35,415 nucleotides of DNA from an uncultured Bacteroidales bacterium (lineage in GTDB: Bacteria > Bacteroidota > Bacteroidia > Bacteroidales > WCHB1-69). How positions within the stretch are numbered: position 1 is the stretch's first letter; each line of letters starts with the position of its first letter. A program made the translations under genes and the position numbers. The notes below the pieces were generated by a model. The model ran no database searches and was not told the origin of the DNA. It saw nothing but the letters and a program-made list of their open reading frames with translations. The stretch is taken from the NCBI GenBank assembly GCA_946407715.1, contig CAMJPH010000018.1, positions 1 to 35,415 on the forward strand, in the 5' to 3' direction. Positions 6,522 through 15,590 of this stretch are shown here, piece after piece.

Positions 6522-9500
6522 ATGAAAAAATTCTTATTTATAATATTGAGTGTGGGATTTTTGCCATTGTTCTGTCACATATATGCTCAGAAACCACACT
6601 ATTACTATTTCGACAAAGAAATAGAATTAACAGAAAATCCTATGATCCGATATATTGATTTGGTTGATGACGTGTCAAACGAGCTGGAGGTCGCTTTACG
6701 AGGAAAGTTACGCGAATATGCCACGGAAGCCCAATATGGGACTAACAAATATATATATACTATTACAAATCCTATGTTGACGGATTCTGTGTTGAAGATT
6801 ACAGAAGAGTATCAAAACATCATATCGTTAAATTCTGTACAATATAAGCTGGACTCGCAGACAATCCTGGTGCCCCAACGGATGGTTTTTGTGAAGTTGA
6901 AAAGCGAAAATTTGTCTCTGGAAGAGATACTGAAGACACGAAATATCTCGTATTCAGGCATTGAAAAAGATGAGTATTCAACCAATTGTTACACTGTCTT
7001 GCTTAATTATGATGGTGCTTTAAGCGTATCAGCTCTTTTGTATAATACAGGATTGTTCGAATATGCAGAACCTGATTTTTATAGTTCTATGCAACTGCTA
7101 GGATATGAAGATAATCCACTATACAGTCAACAATGGAGTGTTCATAATGACAGTATGAATATTGGATTACTGTCAGCCTGGAGCAAAACGACAGGTCATG
7201 AGAGTATCAAAATTGCTCTTTTGGATGTTGGTGTAGAATACTATCATTCTGATTTGGCTCCTAATATGCTGCCTGGGTATTCAGCCACTATGGATTGTTA
7301 TGGATATGATTGTAGCGGATACGACAATTTTATGGAGAGTCATGGAACTTTATGTGCAGGGATAATGATAGCAGCCAACAATAATGAAGGAATAGTGGGC
7401 GTATCATATTCGTCCAAGCTTATGTCTGTCAAATGTTCGGAAATACGTCCTACAGGTACGAAAGATCATTATCCAACCGGATGTGACCACATTTACGCAC
7501 ATCATTTGATGAAAGCATTAAATGCAGCTTGTTATACGCTCAAAGCAGATATCATCAACATTGCTTTAACAGACCGCCATCCATCAAGTGCAATTACAGA
7601 TAAGATAACTGAGGTGTGTCAAAATGGACGTGACGGGAAGGGATTGGTTTTTGTTGCGAGTTCTGGAAACAATGAATACTACATGTCTTCGGATACGTCA
7701 ATGTCTTGTTTCGCCATTCACCCTGACGTGATATCCGTTGGCTCAATCGCACCAACAGGATTACGTTCCGATAATGCGACAAACACTGGATGGTTTAGTT
7801 TCTCAAGCTGTTATGGGGAAGATTTGGATCTGGTTGCACCTGGAGAATTGATACCAACTACCGATATTTGTTCTGCCTATTCAACATTTGCCGGAACTTC
7901 TGCTGCATCATCACATGTGGCCGGAGTGGCCGCTCTGATATTGTCTGTTAACCCTTGTTTGACGGGAGAAGAAGTAAAACACATTATAGAATCAACATGC
8001 ACAAAAATTCGTCAGGATGTTTATACATACGACAACAACCCCAATCATCCGAATGGAACGTGGAACATTGAGGTTGGTCATGGACTGTTGAACGCTGGAG
8101 CTGCGGTAGCTATGGCACAGCAGACGCATGAATACACTGTAATAAACGATTCTTTAATATCTTCAAACAATATTTGGACTGGCAACAAACAAATAATCAG
8201 CGATTTAATAATTGACTCATTGGCAACGCTTACCATCACAGATACCCTCTTTGTGGCAAATTCAGCCCGTATCGTTGTCCGTCCCGGGGGCAAGCTCGTG
8301 GTCGATGGCGGCACGCTGACCAGTGCCTGTGGCGATGTGATGTGGCAGGGCATTGAGGTGGTGGGCGACCGCACCAAACGTCAGATTCCGCAGTGGCAGG
8401 GAACAGTGGAGCTGAAGAACGGCGCGGTCATCGAGAATGCGCGCTGCGGCATACGCACGGGGCTTGGGGAAGACAATTGGCACACCACCGGAGGCATCAT
8501 CAAGGCCGACAGCTCCTTCTTCATCAACAATCGTCGAGCCGTGGCTTTCCTCTCCTATACCAACCATTCTCCGGCAGGCACCATAACGGACAACCAAAGC
8601 AGCTTCAGCAGGTGTGTGTTCACCGTGGACAACAACAATTTGTTCTCCCAAAACAACGCCAGCTTCATCGACCATGTCACGATGTGGGAAGTGCGAGGGG
8701 TGAAGTTCCTGGGCTGCACATTCTCCAACCAAACGAGCGAACGCCACCAGCGTCGCCATGCCATCTATGCCGATGATGCAGGGTTCAAGATAGACACTTA
8801 CTGCAAGAGTCCCACGAACATTTTTCCCGATTGCGAATGCCCGGAGGCTCTTTCGACATACAACACCTTCTCGGGGTTCAGCACGGCGGTGGAGGTACTC
8901 ACCACGGGTGTGCAGCATGCCGTCCAAATCAACCACGCCCTTTTCAGCAACAACCATACAGGTGTGAAAATAGCTGGCAACCATTTTACTTCTGTGACGC
9001 GATGCGAGTTTGATCTTGATCAGGTGCCAATCCAGTCGCTAAGTAACAGAGGATTGGATTTGAGAACCAGCACAGGATATCTGGTGGAGGGCAACACCTT
9101 CAGCCGGAGCACTTACTCCGACCCGAGGGTGTTCTCCTCAACAGGCATCTATGTGGACAGTTCAGGCGTTGGCAACAACTCTCTGCACCTGAACACATTC
9201 GAGAATCTGGCCTACGGTATTTATGTGACAAGGAACAACGGGAATGATCAGTCAGGTCTGCAGGCCACCTGCAACGATTTCGACCACAACAAGTACGACA
9301 TATACATGACTGGCGGATCCTCTATGCGGAGTATGCAGGGATGGAGCAACAGTGGTGCAGATAATAGTTTCGTCAATACGCAGACGAACAGTTTCTACAA
9401 TCCAGGGCCGCAGTATATTTCGTATTTCTACAGCAGCGGAGGCAACCACGCTCCATACAACGTAACCCCGTCATACGTCGCATTGAACAGTTCCGCCACA

Positions 9501-10355
9501 GCCAACTCCTGTGCCTCCACGTTGTGTGATGGAGGATGGGTTCAGCCGAGATTGGCCGAGTTCCAATCTGACATGGATGCCTGCACGGGTTCAACCCAAC
9601 CGTTGTCCGACATCTATTACACCGCCGTGCGCACTCTTATGACCGATACCATCCTGGATCTTAACGAATTGGAGCAGTGGCACGCTGCCGCGCAGCCCAT
9701 CGGCGATCCGTATTCGCTGGCGGAGACGCGGTTCATGGAGGGTTATGTGGAAACGTTCACGGCAGACGTGGACGATGCGGAAATGGCCAACTATGCGGAA
9801 TTCCATGCGCTGAAATTGGCGTTGCGGGGAGACAATAACGACAACGCGAACAACCAGGACAACAATAATTCGCAAAATTCGTTTAATTCGCCGTTTATCA
9901 ATTGGTACGCATTGACCCCCGCGCAGATCGCGCAGTTGCAGACCATTGCAGAACGCAACACCGGCCGCGCCTCGGTGATGGCGAAAGGGGTGCTGTGTTT
10001 CTTCCATGGGATTTGTTACGAGGACGATTTGTTGGGGGACGACAACATGGACAACCAGAACAACAATATGGAGACCCGCAGTGCCAAGGTGCCGCAACAG
10101 GAAGGGGAAACGAATCTTACCGTCTATCCCAACCCCACCGACGACGTTCTGTTCATCGAATTGCGCGGCGGCGCGGGCATCGCGAACGTGGCGTTGTACG
10201 ATTTGCAGGGACGGGCGGTAGAGACGCACCATGGCACGTCTCTACAGGGCGGAACGGCCACCATTAACGTGCGGAACGTGCCTGCGGGTGTCTATGTTTT
10301 GCGCGTGACGGACACGGACGGGAACGAATATCGTCGGAAAATTGTCAGGAAATAA
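6522..10355 (+). CDS. T9SS-exported subtilisin-like (S8) serine protease
   Basis: A 1277-aa protein with a signal peptide (about 1-22, ending IYA|QKP). An N-terminal propeptide-like region runs to about 205. The S8 domain spans about 225-535, with the triad Asp235 (ALLDVGVEYYHSDL), His274 (SHGTLCAGI) and Ser460 (GTSAASSHVAG), and oxyanion Asn383 in SSGNN. A beta-helix-like region covers about 570-1010. A helical segment and two Asn/Asp-rich linkers follow, then a T9SS type A domain from about 1205 (VYPNPTDDVLFIEL to YRRKIVRK). I start at the ATG at 6522 because it opens the signal peptide; a TTG at 6495 is in frame but overlaps the previous gene. GC content jumps near codon 580, and a palindromic repeat is translated inside the sorting domain. 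It probably acts on the cell surface or outside the cell. Confidence 0.92.
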   Translation: MKKFLFIILSVGFLPLFCHIYAQKPHYYYFDKEIELTENPMIRYIDLVDDVSNELEVALRGKLREYATEAQYGTNKYIYTITNPMLTDSVLKITEEYQNIISLNSVQYKLDSQTILVPQRMVFVKLKSENLSLEEILKTRNISYSGIEKDEYSTNCYTVLLNYDGALSVSALLYNTGLFEYAEPDFYSSMQLLGYEDNPLYSQQWSVHNDSMNIGLLSAWSKTTGHESIKIALLDVGVEYYHSDLAPNMLPGYSATMDCYGYDCSGYDNFMESHGTLCAGIMIAANNNEGIVGVSYSSKLMSVKCSEIRPTGTKDHYPTGCDHIYAHHLMKALNAACYTLKADIINIALTDRHPSSAITDKITEVCQNGRDGKGLVFVASSGNNEYYMSSDTSMSCFAIHPDVISVGSIAPTGLRSDNATNTGWFSFSSCYGEDLDLVAPGELIPTTDICSAYSTFAGTSAASSHVAGVAALILSVNPCLTGEEVKHIIESTCTKIRQDVYTYDNNPNHPNGTWNIEVGHGLLNAGAAVAMAQQTHEYTVINDSLISSNNIWTGNKQIISDLIIDSLATLTITDTLFVANSARIVVRPGGKLVVDGGTLTSACGDVMWQGIEVVGDRTKRQIPQWQGTVELKNGAVIENARCGIRTGLGEDNWHTTGGIIKADSSFFINNRRAVAFLSYTNHSPAGTITDNQSSFSRCVFTVDNNNLFSQNNASFIDHVTMWEVRGVKFLGCTFSNQTSERHQRRHAIYADDAGFKIDTYCKSPTNIFPDCECPEALSTYNTFSGFSTAVEVLTTGVQHAVQINHALFSNNHTGVKIAGNHFTSVTRCEFDLDQVPIQSLSNRGLDLRTSTGYLVEGNTFSRSTYSDPRVFSSTGIYVDSSGVGNNSLHLNTFENLAYGIYVTRNNGNDQSGLQATCNDFDHNKYDIYMTGGSSMRSMQGWSNSGADNSFVNTQTNSFYNPGPQYISYFYSSGGNHAPYNVTPSYVALNSSATANSCASTLCDGGWVQPRLAEFQSDMDACTGSTQPLSDIYYTAVRTLMTDTILDLNELEQWHAAAQPIGDPYSLAETRFMEGYVETFTADVDDAEMANYAEFHALKLALRGDNNDNANNQDNNNSQNSFNSPFINWYALTPAQIAQLQTIAERNTGRASVMAKGVLCFFHGICYEDDLLGDDNMDNQNNNMETRSAKVPQQEGETNLTVYPNPTDDVLFIELRGGAGIANVALYDLQGRAVETHHGTSLQGGTATINVRNVPAGVYVLRVTDTDGNEYRRKIVRK
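10218..10245. repeat. Palindromic repeat copy translated inside the T9SS sorting domain
   Basis: Arms GTAGAGACG (10218-10226) and CGTCTCTAC (10237-10245) match the intergenic copies exactly. The core CACCATGGCA is palindromic except for two mismatched pairs. The repeat is in frame with the subtilase and encodes VETHHGTSLQ (residues 1233-1242), a loop between two strands of the C-terminal sorting domain. Confidence 0.88.
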
Positions 10356-10359
10356 CGGA

Positions 10360-10409
10360 TTGCGGGCGTTGTAGAGACGTTGCGCGCAACGTCTCTACAA
10401 CGTCCGCAA
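10360..10409. repeat. 50-bp near-perfect palindrome after the subtilase gene
   Basis: The central 30 bp (10370-10399) are identical to the palindrome at 3631-3660. Here the symmetry continues 10 bp outward on each side (TTGCGGGCGT and ACGTCCGCAA) with one G.T mismatch. It starts 5 nt after the subtilase stop codon and could serve as that operon's terminator, although no T-run follows. Confidence 0.88.
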
Positions 10410-10525
10410 ATTCATTTCAACGGTGTTGTTTTTACCGAAAAACAGTCTCGCATAGCAACAATATAATTAAAAATCCACTGTTTATAAGTAATTTTTACCA
10501 CAATAATTTGCAACTTTGAAAGTTG

Positions 10526-10533
10526 TATCTTTG
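10526..10533 (+). promoter_or_regulatory. Predicted -7 promoter element of the TPR-protein operon
   Basis: TATCTTTG matches TAnnTTTG and lies 35 bp from the ATG at 10569. TTTG sequences occur at 10507-10510 and 10515-10518, but both are closer than the usual -33 spacing. Confidence 0.6.
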
Positions 10534-10568
10534 TTCGTTTGTAAAATAGGTTATAATCAGTGAACTGT

Positions 10569-13500
10569 ATGAAATATATCAAGACCAGCCTGTTGTTTAT
10601 AATGACAGGGTTATTCGGCATATTGCCGGCCTTTGCACAGCGTACGGAGAATTTCAAATCCCCCCAATACGAGTACCAGACAGCGGTGGATTTGTTCAAC
10701 AAAGAGAAGTATGGTTCGGCGCAACAATATTTTAAATATGTGTATGAGAGCACCGATGACAAGCAACACGACTTGAAGACGAACTCGCTCTTCTATCAGG
10801 GTGTGTGTGCGGCCAAGCTCGACAACCAGGATGCCGGCTACCTGCTGCAGTCTTTCATCGACCGTTATCCGGTACACACCTCAGTGCCTGAAGCGCACTA
10901 TTATCTAGGCCGTTTCTATTTCGCCCGCAAGAATTACAAGAAAACGATTGAGCAGTTTGATGAAATCTACGAGTCGGAAATCCAGCCCGAAAATGTCCAG
11001 GAATACCATTTCAAGAAAGGGTATTCCTATTTCATGACGGAGGATTACGACAACGCCAAGATGATGTTCCGCAAGGCTCGTGAGGAAGAGGGTCCCTACA
11101 AGGACCGCAGCGTCTATTACCTTGCTTTTATGGCGTATCAGGCTGGACAGTACGATGCCGCCCTGGAAGATTTCCTCATCCTGAAGGACAATTCCGACCT
11201 CAGAAGCGAGGTTCCCTATTTCCTCACCCAGATCTATTTCAAGGAGGAACAGTACGAGAAGGTGCTGCAGGTAGCCCCGGAAACGGAAATTGTGAAAGAC
11301 AAAAATCTGGCGCAGGTTGCCCGCTGCGTGGCTCTTTCCAACTATAAGTTGAACCAGTATGAGGAAGCAGCGGAATCTTTCGACAAAATAAAGGATAACA
11401 GTCTGATAACCTTTGACCGCAATGACTGGTTTGCGAAAGGTTTCACCGATTACCGGGTGCAAAAATACAGCGATGCCATCACCGCATTCTCCCGCGCCGC
11501 TAATGACAAGAACCCCGATGCGATGACCCAGCAGTGCTATTTTCTCATCGCAGACTGCTACATGAAGAATGCCCAGCGCACTCTCGCGGCGCAGAGTTTC
11601 AAGGAGGCTTCAAAGTACAATTTCGATCCCACTATCAAAGAGGAAGCCCTTTTCAATTATGCCAAGCTGCAGTGCGAAACCTCCACGAGCCCGTTCAACA
11701 ATGGTATCGAAGCGTTGCAAGACTATCTGAACCAGTATCCTCATTCCCAACACAGCGAGGAGGCCTCTGACTATCTGTCGCGCATCTATCTCTCCACCAA
11801 GAATTACCAGGCGGCCATCAACTCTATTGAGAAGATGAAAAGCAAGAACCCGTCCATCTTGAAGGCCTATCAGCGTTGTACCTTCAACCGCGCTCTTGAA
11901 CAGATTAATAATCAAAATTATAAGGAGGCTATTGCCTTGTTGAACAAAACGCTCTCCAGCCCATCGGACAAGCAGATCCATCAAGATGCGCTGTATTGGA
12001 AAGCTGAGGCACAGTACCGTAACGAACAGTACAAAGACGCCTACTATTCTTTCCAGACTTATCAGAATTCCGACAGGGCTTCCACCAATGATTATTATGT
12101 AAACTCTTATTATTCATTGGGTTATGCGGCATTGAAGTTGAAACGGTATAGGGATGCCGGCAATCACTTTAAGACCTATCTCAACAAGACAACAAAATCG
12201 GAGGATATTGATATCCAAGCGGATGCATCTGCACGTTTGGCTGACTGCTATTTCATGCAGCTTGACCTTCCGAATGCCATAAAATATTATGACCAGTGCG
12301 AGCGTCTGGGGCAGTCGAACGCCGACTATGCAGTCTATCAACTGGCCAAATGTTATGGTTACCAAAAGAACAACAATAAGAAGATCCAGACCCTGGAGCG
12401 ATTGTTAAATTCTTATTCGCCATCAAGTTACAAAGATGATGCAGAATTTGACCTCGCGGTGACCTACCATACGCAGAATGACTTTTCGAGTGCCATCTCC
12501 GCCTACAAGAGTTTCATCAAGAACCATCCAAAGAGCCAGTACATCCGTCAGGCGCACACGCGTTTGGCACAGGCCTATTTGAACAGCGACAATCAACAGA
12601 TGGCTATTTCCACGTATAAGTATGTGGTGGAAACCTATCCCGGGTCGCAGGAAGCCAAGGACGCACTTGCCAATTTGGAGACCATCTATACGGAGAACGG
12701 AAACACAAGCGAGTTTTTCGACTATGTGCGTTCCAAGAACATGAACATCTCCGCCGACCGTCAGGATTCCATCGCTTTCAAGGCGGCGGAGACGAAATAT
12801 AACCGTGGTGACTGCGAGGCCTCTATAGCTGCTTGTCAGGATTATATCCGTCAGTTCCCGAACGGATCTTTCGTGGCCAAAGCTCACTTTTACAAAGGTG
12901 AATGTGAGTACGGAATGCGCCGCTATGACGATGCTTTGGCAGATTATGAGGTTATCATCAAGAAATACAAGACAGAATATAACGTGACCGCTTTGCACAA
13001 AGCAGCTTCAATATTATATAATGACAAGCAATACGCAAAGGCTCTGACCTATTTCAACAAATTAATGGAAAACACGACAGCTGAGGAAGAGGTTGTTTAC
13101 GCAAATAACGGTGCTATGCGCTGTGCCTATTTCCTGAAAGATTACCGTTCCGCGCTCACAAGTGCCGAGAATATAATCCGCTCCAACCAGCCCGATCAGG
13201 ACCTGTTGTCGGAAGCATTGCTGATTGCTGGTAATTCCGCCTTGGAACTCAAGGAGACAGAGACGGCCAAAAACTATTATGGCAGACTTGTGCCGAAAGG
13301 CAGCAATGATCTTTGCGCTGAGGCGGCCTACCATTTGGCCGAGATTGCACTTAACTTCGACAAAAACCTTGAAGAGTGCGAAACCCGGATAAAAGCAATC
13401 CTCGGCAGTGACTACTCCTCCGAGTATTGGTATGCCAAAACATTCATTCTTTACGGAGACCTCTACAAGGCCAAGGGCAACTATTTCCAGGCCCGCCACA

Positions 13501-13592
13501 CTTACCAGAGCATCGTGGACAACTATAACGGCGAGGATTTGGTGAAAGTGGCGCGGGAGAAGATCGCGGAAGTGGACGCGCTGGACAATTAG
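10569..13592 (+). CDS. Large secreted/periplasmic TPR-repeat protein
   Basis: A 1007-aa protein with a signal peptide (MKYIKTSLLFIMTGLFGILPAFA|Q) followed almost entirely by tetratricopeptide repeats. The TPR patterns are clear, for example AVDLFNKEKYGSAQQYFKYV, PEAHYYLGRFYFARKNYKKT and AEFDLAVTYHTQNDFSSAIS, each about 34 residues. TPR solenoids bind partner proteins. The frame also opens with a GTG at 10560, but the ATG at 10569 begins a proper signal peptide. The stop codon TAG is the first three bases of a TAGCAGT heptamer array. The following beta-barrel gene begins 58 nt later, so this protein may support assembly or function of that outer membrane protein. I do not recognise a named homologue. 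Confidence 0.87.
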   Translation: MKYIKTSLLFIMTGLFGILPAFAQRTENFKSPQYEYQTAVDLFNKEKYGSAQQYFKYVYESTDDKQHDLKTNSLFYQGVCAAKLDNQDAGYLLQSFIDRYPVHTSVPEAHYYLGRFYFARKNYKKTIEQFDEIYESEIQPENVQEYHFKKGYSYFMTEDYDNAKMMFRKAREEEGPYKDRSVYYLAFMAYQAGQYDAALEDFLILKDNSDLRSEVPYFLTQIYFKEEQYEKVLQVAPETEIVKDKNLAQVARCVALSNYKLNQYEEAAESFDKIKDNSLITFDRNDWFAKGFTDYRVQKYSDAITAFSRAANDKNPDAMTQQCYFLIADCYMKNAQRTLAAQSFKEASKYNFDPTIKEEALFNYAKLQCETSTSPFNNGIEALQDYLNQYPHSQHSEEASDYLSRIYLSTKNYQAAINSIEKMKSKNPSILKAYQRCTFNRALEQINNQNYKEAIALLNKTLSSPSDKQIHQDALYWKAEAQYRNEQYKDAYYSFQTYQNSDRASTNDYYVNSYYSLGYAALKLKRYRDAGNHFKTYLNKTTKSEDIDIQADASARLADCYFMQLDLPNAIKYYDQCERLGQSNADYAVYQLAKCYGYQKNNNKKIQTLERLLNSYSPSSYKDDAEFDLAVTYHTQNDFSSAISAYKSFIKNHPKSQYIRQAHTRLAQAYLNSDNQQMAISTYKYVVETYPGSQEAKDALANLETIYTENGNTSEFFDYVRSKNMNISADRQDSIAFKAAETKYNRGDCEASIAACQDYIRQFPNGSFVAKAHFYKGECEYGMRRYDDALADYEVIIKKYKTEYNVTALHKAASILYNDKQYAKALTYFNKLMENTTAEEEVVYANNGAMRCAYFLKDYRSALTSAENIIRSNQPDQDLLSEALLIAGNSALELKETETAKNYYGRLVPKGSNDLCAEAAYHLAEIALNFDKNLEECETRIKAILGSDYSSEYWYAKTFILYGDLYKAKGNYFQARHTYQSIVDNYNGEDLVKVAREKIAEVDALDN

Positions 13593-13631
13593 CAGTTAGC
13601 AGTTAATAGTTAGCAGTTAGCAGTTAGTAAT
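13590..13631. repeat. Heptamer tandem array TAGCAGT, six units
   Basis: Six 7-bp units: TAGCAGT, TAGCAGT, TAATAGT, TAGCAGT, TAGCAGT and TAGTAAT. The first TAG is the stop codon of the TPR gene (13590-13592). The array fills most of the gap to the beta-barrel gene at 13651. Confidence 0.9.
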
Positions 13632-13650
13632 TGAAAATAGATACAGAAAG

Positions 13651-15588
13651 ATGAAAAAGATAACGATATTGTTTTTTATGTTTTTATGTGCCGGTAGTTT
13701 GCGGGCGCAGGTGGTGGACTCTGCGCAGTTGCTGATCAAGTATGTGCCCAAACTGTCAAATTCCAATAAAATCAACCAGCAGGCTGTCTTGAAAGACACG
13801 GTGGTAAGCGAGCAGGTGGAATTCAACTACGTTATCGCTCCGAACAAGCCGGACCTTGATTTTGCGCCGGGTGACATGCAAGTGGGAAAACTCAACCCAG
13901 AAGTGAAAGAACGCTACTACCGAAACTATATCAAGCTCGGGTTCGGATACCCGATCACTCCGCTGGCGGAACTGTCGATGCACAACTGCCAAAATCCGAA
14001 ATACTCATACGGCTTGAACTTCCATCATTTTTCCTCATGGGCGGAACCGATAGGGAAGGTGCAGAAAAAGTTCGCGTATGCACCTACAAGTGACACACGT
14101 GTGAATCTGTTTTTCAATCGGATTTTCAAGAACCACACGTTCTATTCCTCGGTTGGTTACAATCACGAGATGGCCAACCTCTATGGTTTTTCCAAAGATT
14201 GGGTGCGTGAAGAATTGTACCTGAACCCCGAACAATATTACAGCAAGGAATACCGTGACAGCATCCACAACAATTTCAACCATGTACGTGCCGAAATCGG
14301 ATTTCGCTCTAATTATACTGCGGAAGAGAAACGTTTCAAGGAGAATGTGCGGGCAAATTACGATTTTATCCACACCTATTGGAAAAACATGGAACATGGT
14401 GTGGGATTGAAGGGAATGTTGGCATACGATGCCAAGTTCTTGAAAATATCCGGCTATCAACATTATCAGTTAGACATGAGTTTGAACTACTTCAATAATG
14501 TTTGGAATGACAGCGTGCCGATGGGTACTGACAGCAGTCTGTTACGGCGCCGCATCAACAACAGCTTCATGTTCGAATTAAAACCGACCATGAGTTTCAG
14601 CATTCGCGAATACCATCTGACATTAGGTGTCGGGGTGCCGATTCTCAACCAGTTCAACAAGACACAATGTCCAGTTTATCCGGTGGCTGAGGTTCAGATG
14701 GGTCTGATTCGCGGAATTTTGAACCTGTATGTAGGTGTGGATGGGCGAAGTTCGTACACTTCGTTGAAGGATTTGTTGTACGAAAACCCGTATGTGAAAC
14801 CGGATATTGACACGTTACGCTTCACTAAATCACAAATTAGCATTTATGGTGGAGTCAAAGGAAAAATCACCGACAAGTTGAATTACCATGTGTCCGCCAG
14901 ATACTCGTATTGTCGTGATCTTCCGTTTTTTATGTTAGATACGGCCAGTCTGCTCAAGAACCAGTTCGATGTAGTGTATGCCAAGAAGGGTACGGAATTG
15001 GATGTGAACGCTAATTTGAGTTGGGAGGCCATCAACCATCTTTACCTTTCCTTGAACGCGCGTTATCACGATTTCTTTTTCCTTGAGGATTACAACTGGT
15101 TTGAATCCGATGCTATCACAGGTGGCAAACCACTCTATGTCCCGCGTTGGGAAATAGGCTTTGAGGGCAAGTATATCCTAAAGAACCGTTTCATCTTCAC
15201 CGCCAATGCGAAAGTGGGCTTCAACCGTTGGGCAGTGGTACCCAGATGTATGCCAGTGATAGATGATTTCGGTGACCCGGTGCAAGATTTGGACGGCAAT
15301 TCAGTTTATCGGATGGAATACACATTGGAGAATGACATCCGTCACTTTGAGAATGGAGATACCAAAACGGTCAAGCCGGTGCTGAACTTCGGAATTGGCT
15401 TCGAATACTTGATTAACAAACAGTTCACGGCATTCGCCAATATCAACAATATCGGTTGCCAGTATGCCACGAACTACTACGGATTCAATAACTTCGGCAT
15501 CAATGCCATTGTGGGTGTTACTTATTCTTTTGGTAATGAAGCAATTAAACCTTTGAAGAAAAAGTCTTCCTCCACTCCAAAAATCTGA
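13651..15588 (+). CDS. Predicted outer membrane beta-barrel protein
   Basis: A 645-aa protein with a signal peptide (MKKITILFFMFLCAGSLRA|Q). After a stretch of about 90 residues come many alternating amphipathic strands typical of an outer membrane barrel, such as YIKLGFGYPITPLAEL, VNLFFNRIFKNHTFYSSVGY and KLNYHVSARYSYCRDL. The C-terminal part has the strand GINAIVGVTYSFG and then a short charged tail. No plug domain or carboxypeptidase-like domain is evident, so it is not a full TonB-dependent receptor, although the strand pattern resembles TonB-receptor barrels. It lies between the TPR protein and a small lipoprotein gene 2 nt downstream, suggesting a three-component envelope unit. The substrate is unknown. 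Confidence 0.8.
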   Translation: MKKITILFFMFLCAGSLRAQVVDSAQLLIKYVPKLSNSNKINQQAVLKDTVVSEQVEFNYVIAPNKPDLDFAPGDMQVGKLNPEVKERYYRNYIKLGFGYPITPLAELSMHNCQNPKYSYGLNFHHFSSWAEPIGKVQKKFAYAPTSDTRVNLFFNRIFKNHTFYSSVGYNHEMANLYGFSKDWVREELYLNPEQYYSKEYRDSIHNNFNHVRAEIGFRSNYTAEEKRFKENVRANYDFIHTYWKNMEHGVGLKGMLAYDAKFLKISGYQHYQLDMSLNYFNNVWNDSVPMGTDSSLLRRRINNSFMFELKPTMSFSIREYHLTLGVGVPILNQFNKTQCPVYPVAEVQMGLIRGILNLYVGVDGRSSYTSLKDLLYENPYVKPDIDTLRFTKSQISIYGGVKGKITDKLNYHVSARYSYCRDLPFFMLDTASLLKNQFDVVYAKKGTELDVNANLSWEAINHLYLSLNARYHDFFFLEDYNWFESDAITGGKPLYVPRWEIGFEGKYILKNRFIFTANAKVGFNRWAVVPRCMPVIDDFGDPVQDLDGNSVYRMEYTLENDIRHFENGDTKTVKPVLNFGIGFEYLINKQFTAFANINNIGCQYATNYYGFNNFGINAIVGVTYSFGNEAIKPLKKKSSSTPKI

Positions 15589-15590
15589 CG

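Noticed and set aside
8262..8984. 240-aa open frame antisense to the beta-helix part of the subtilase
   Set aside because: It appears only in the GC-rich part of the gene, where antisense frames are open by composition.
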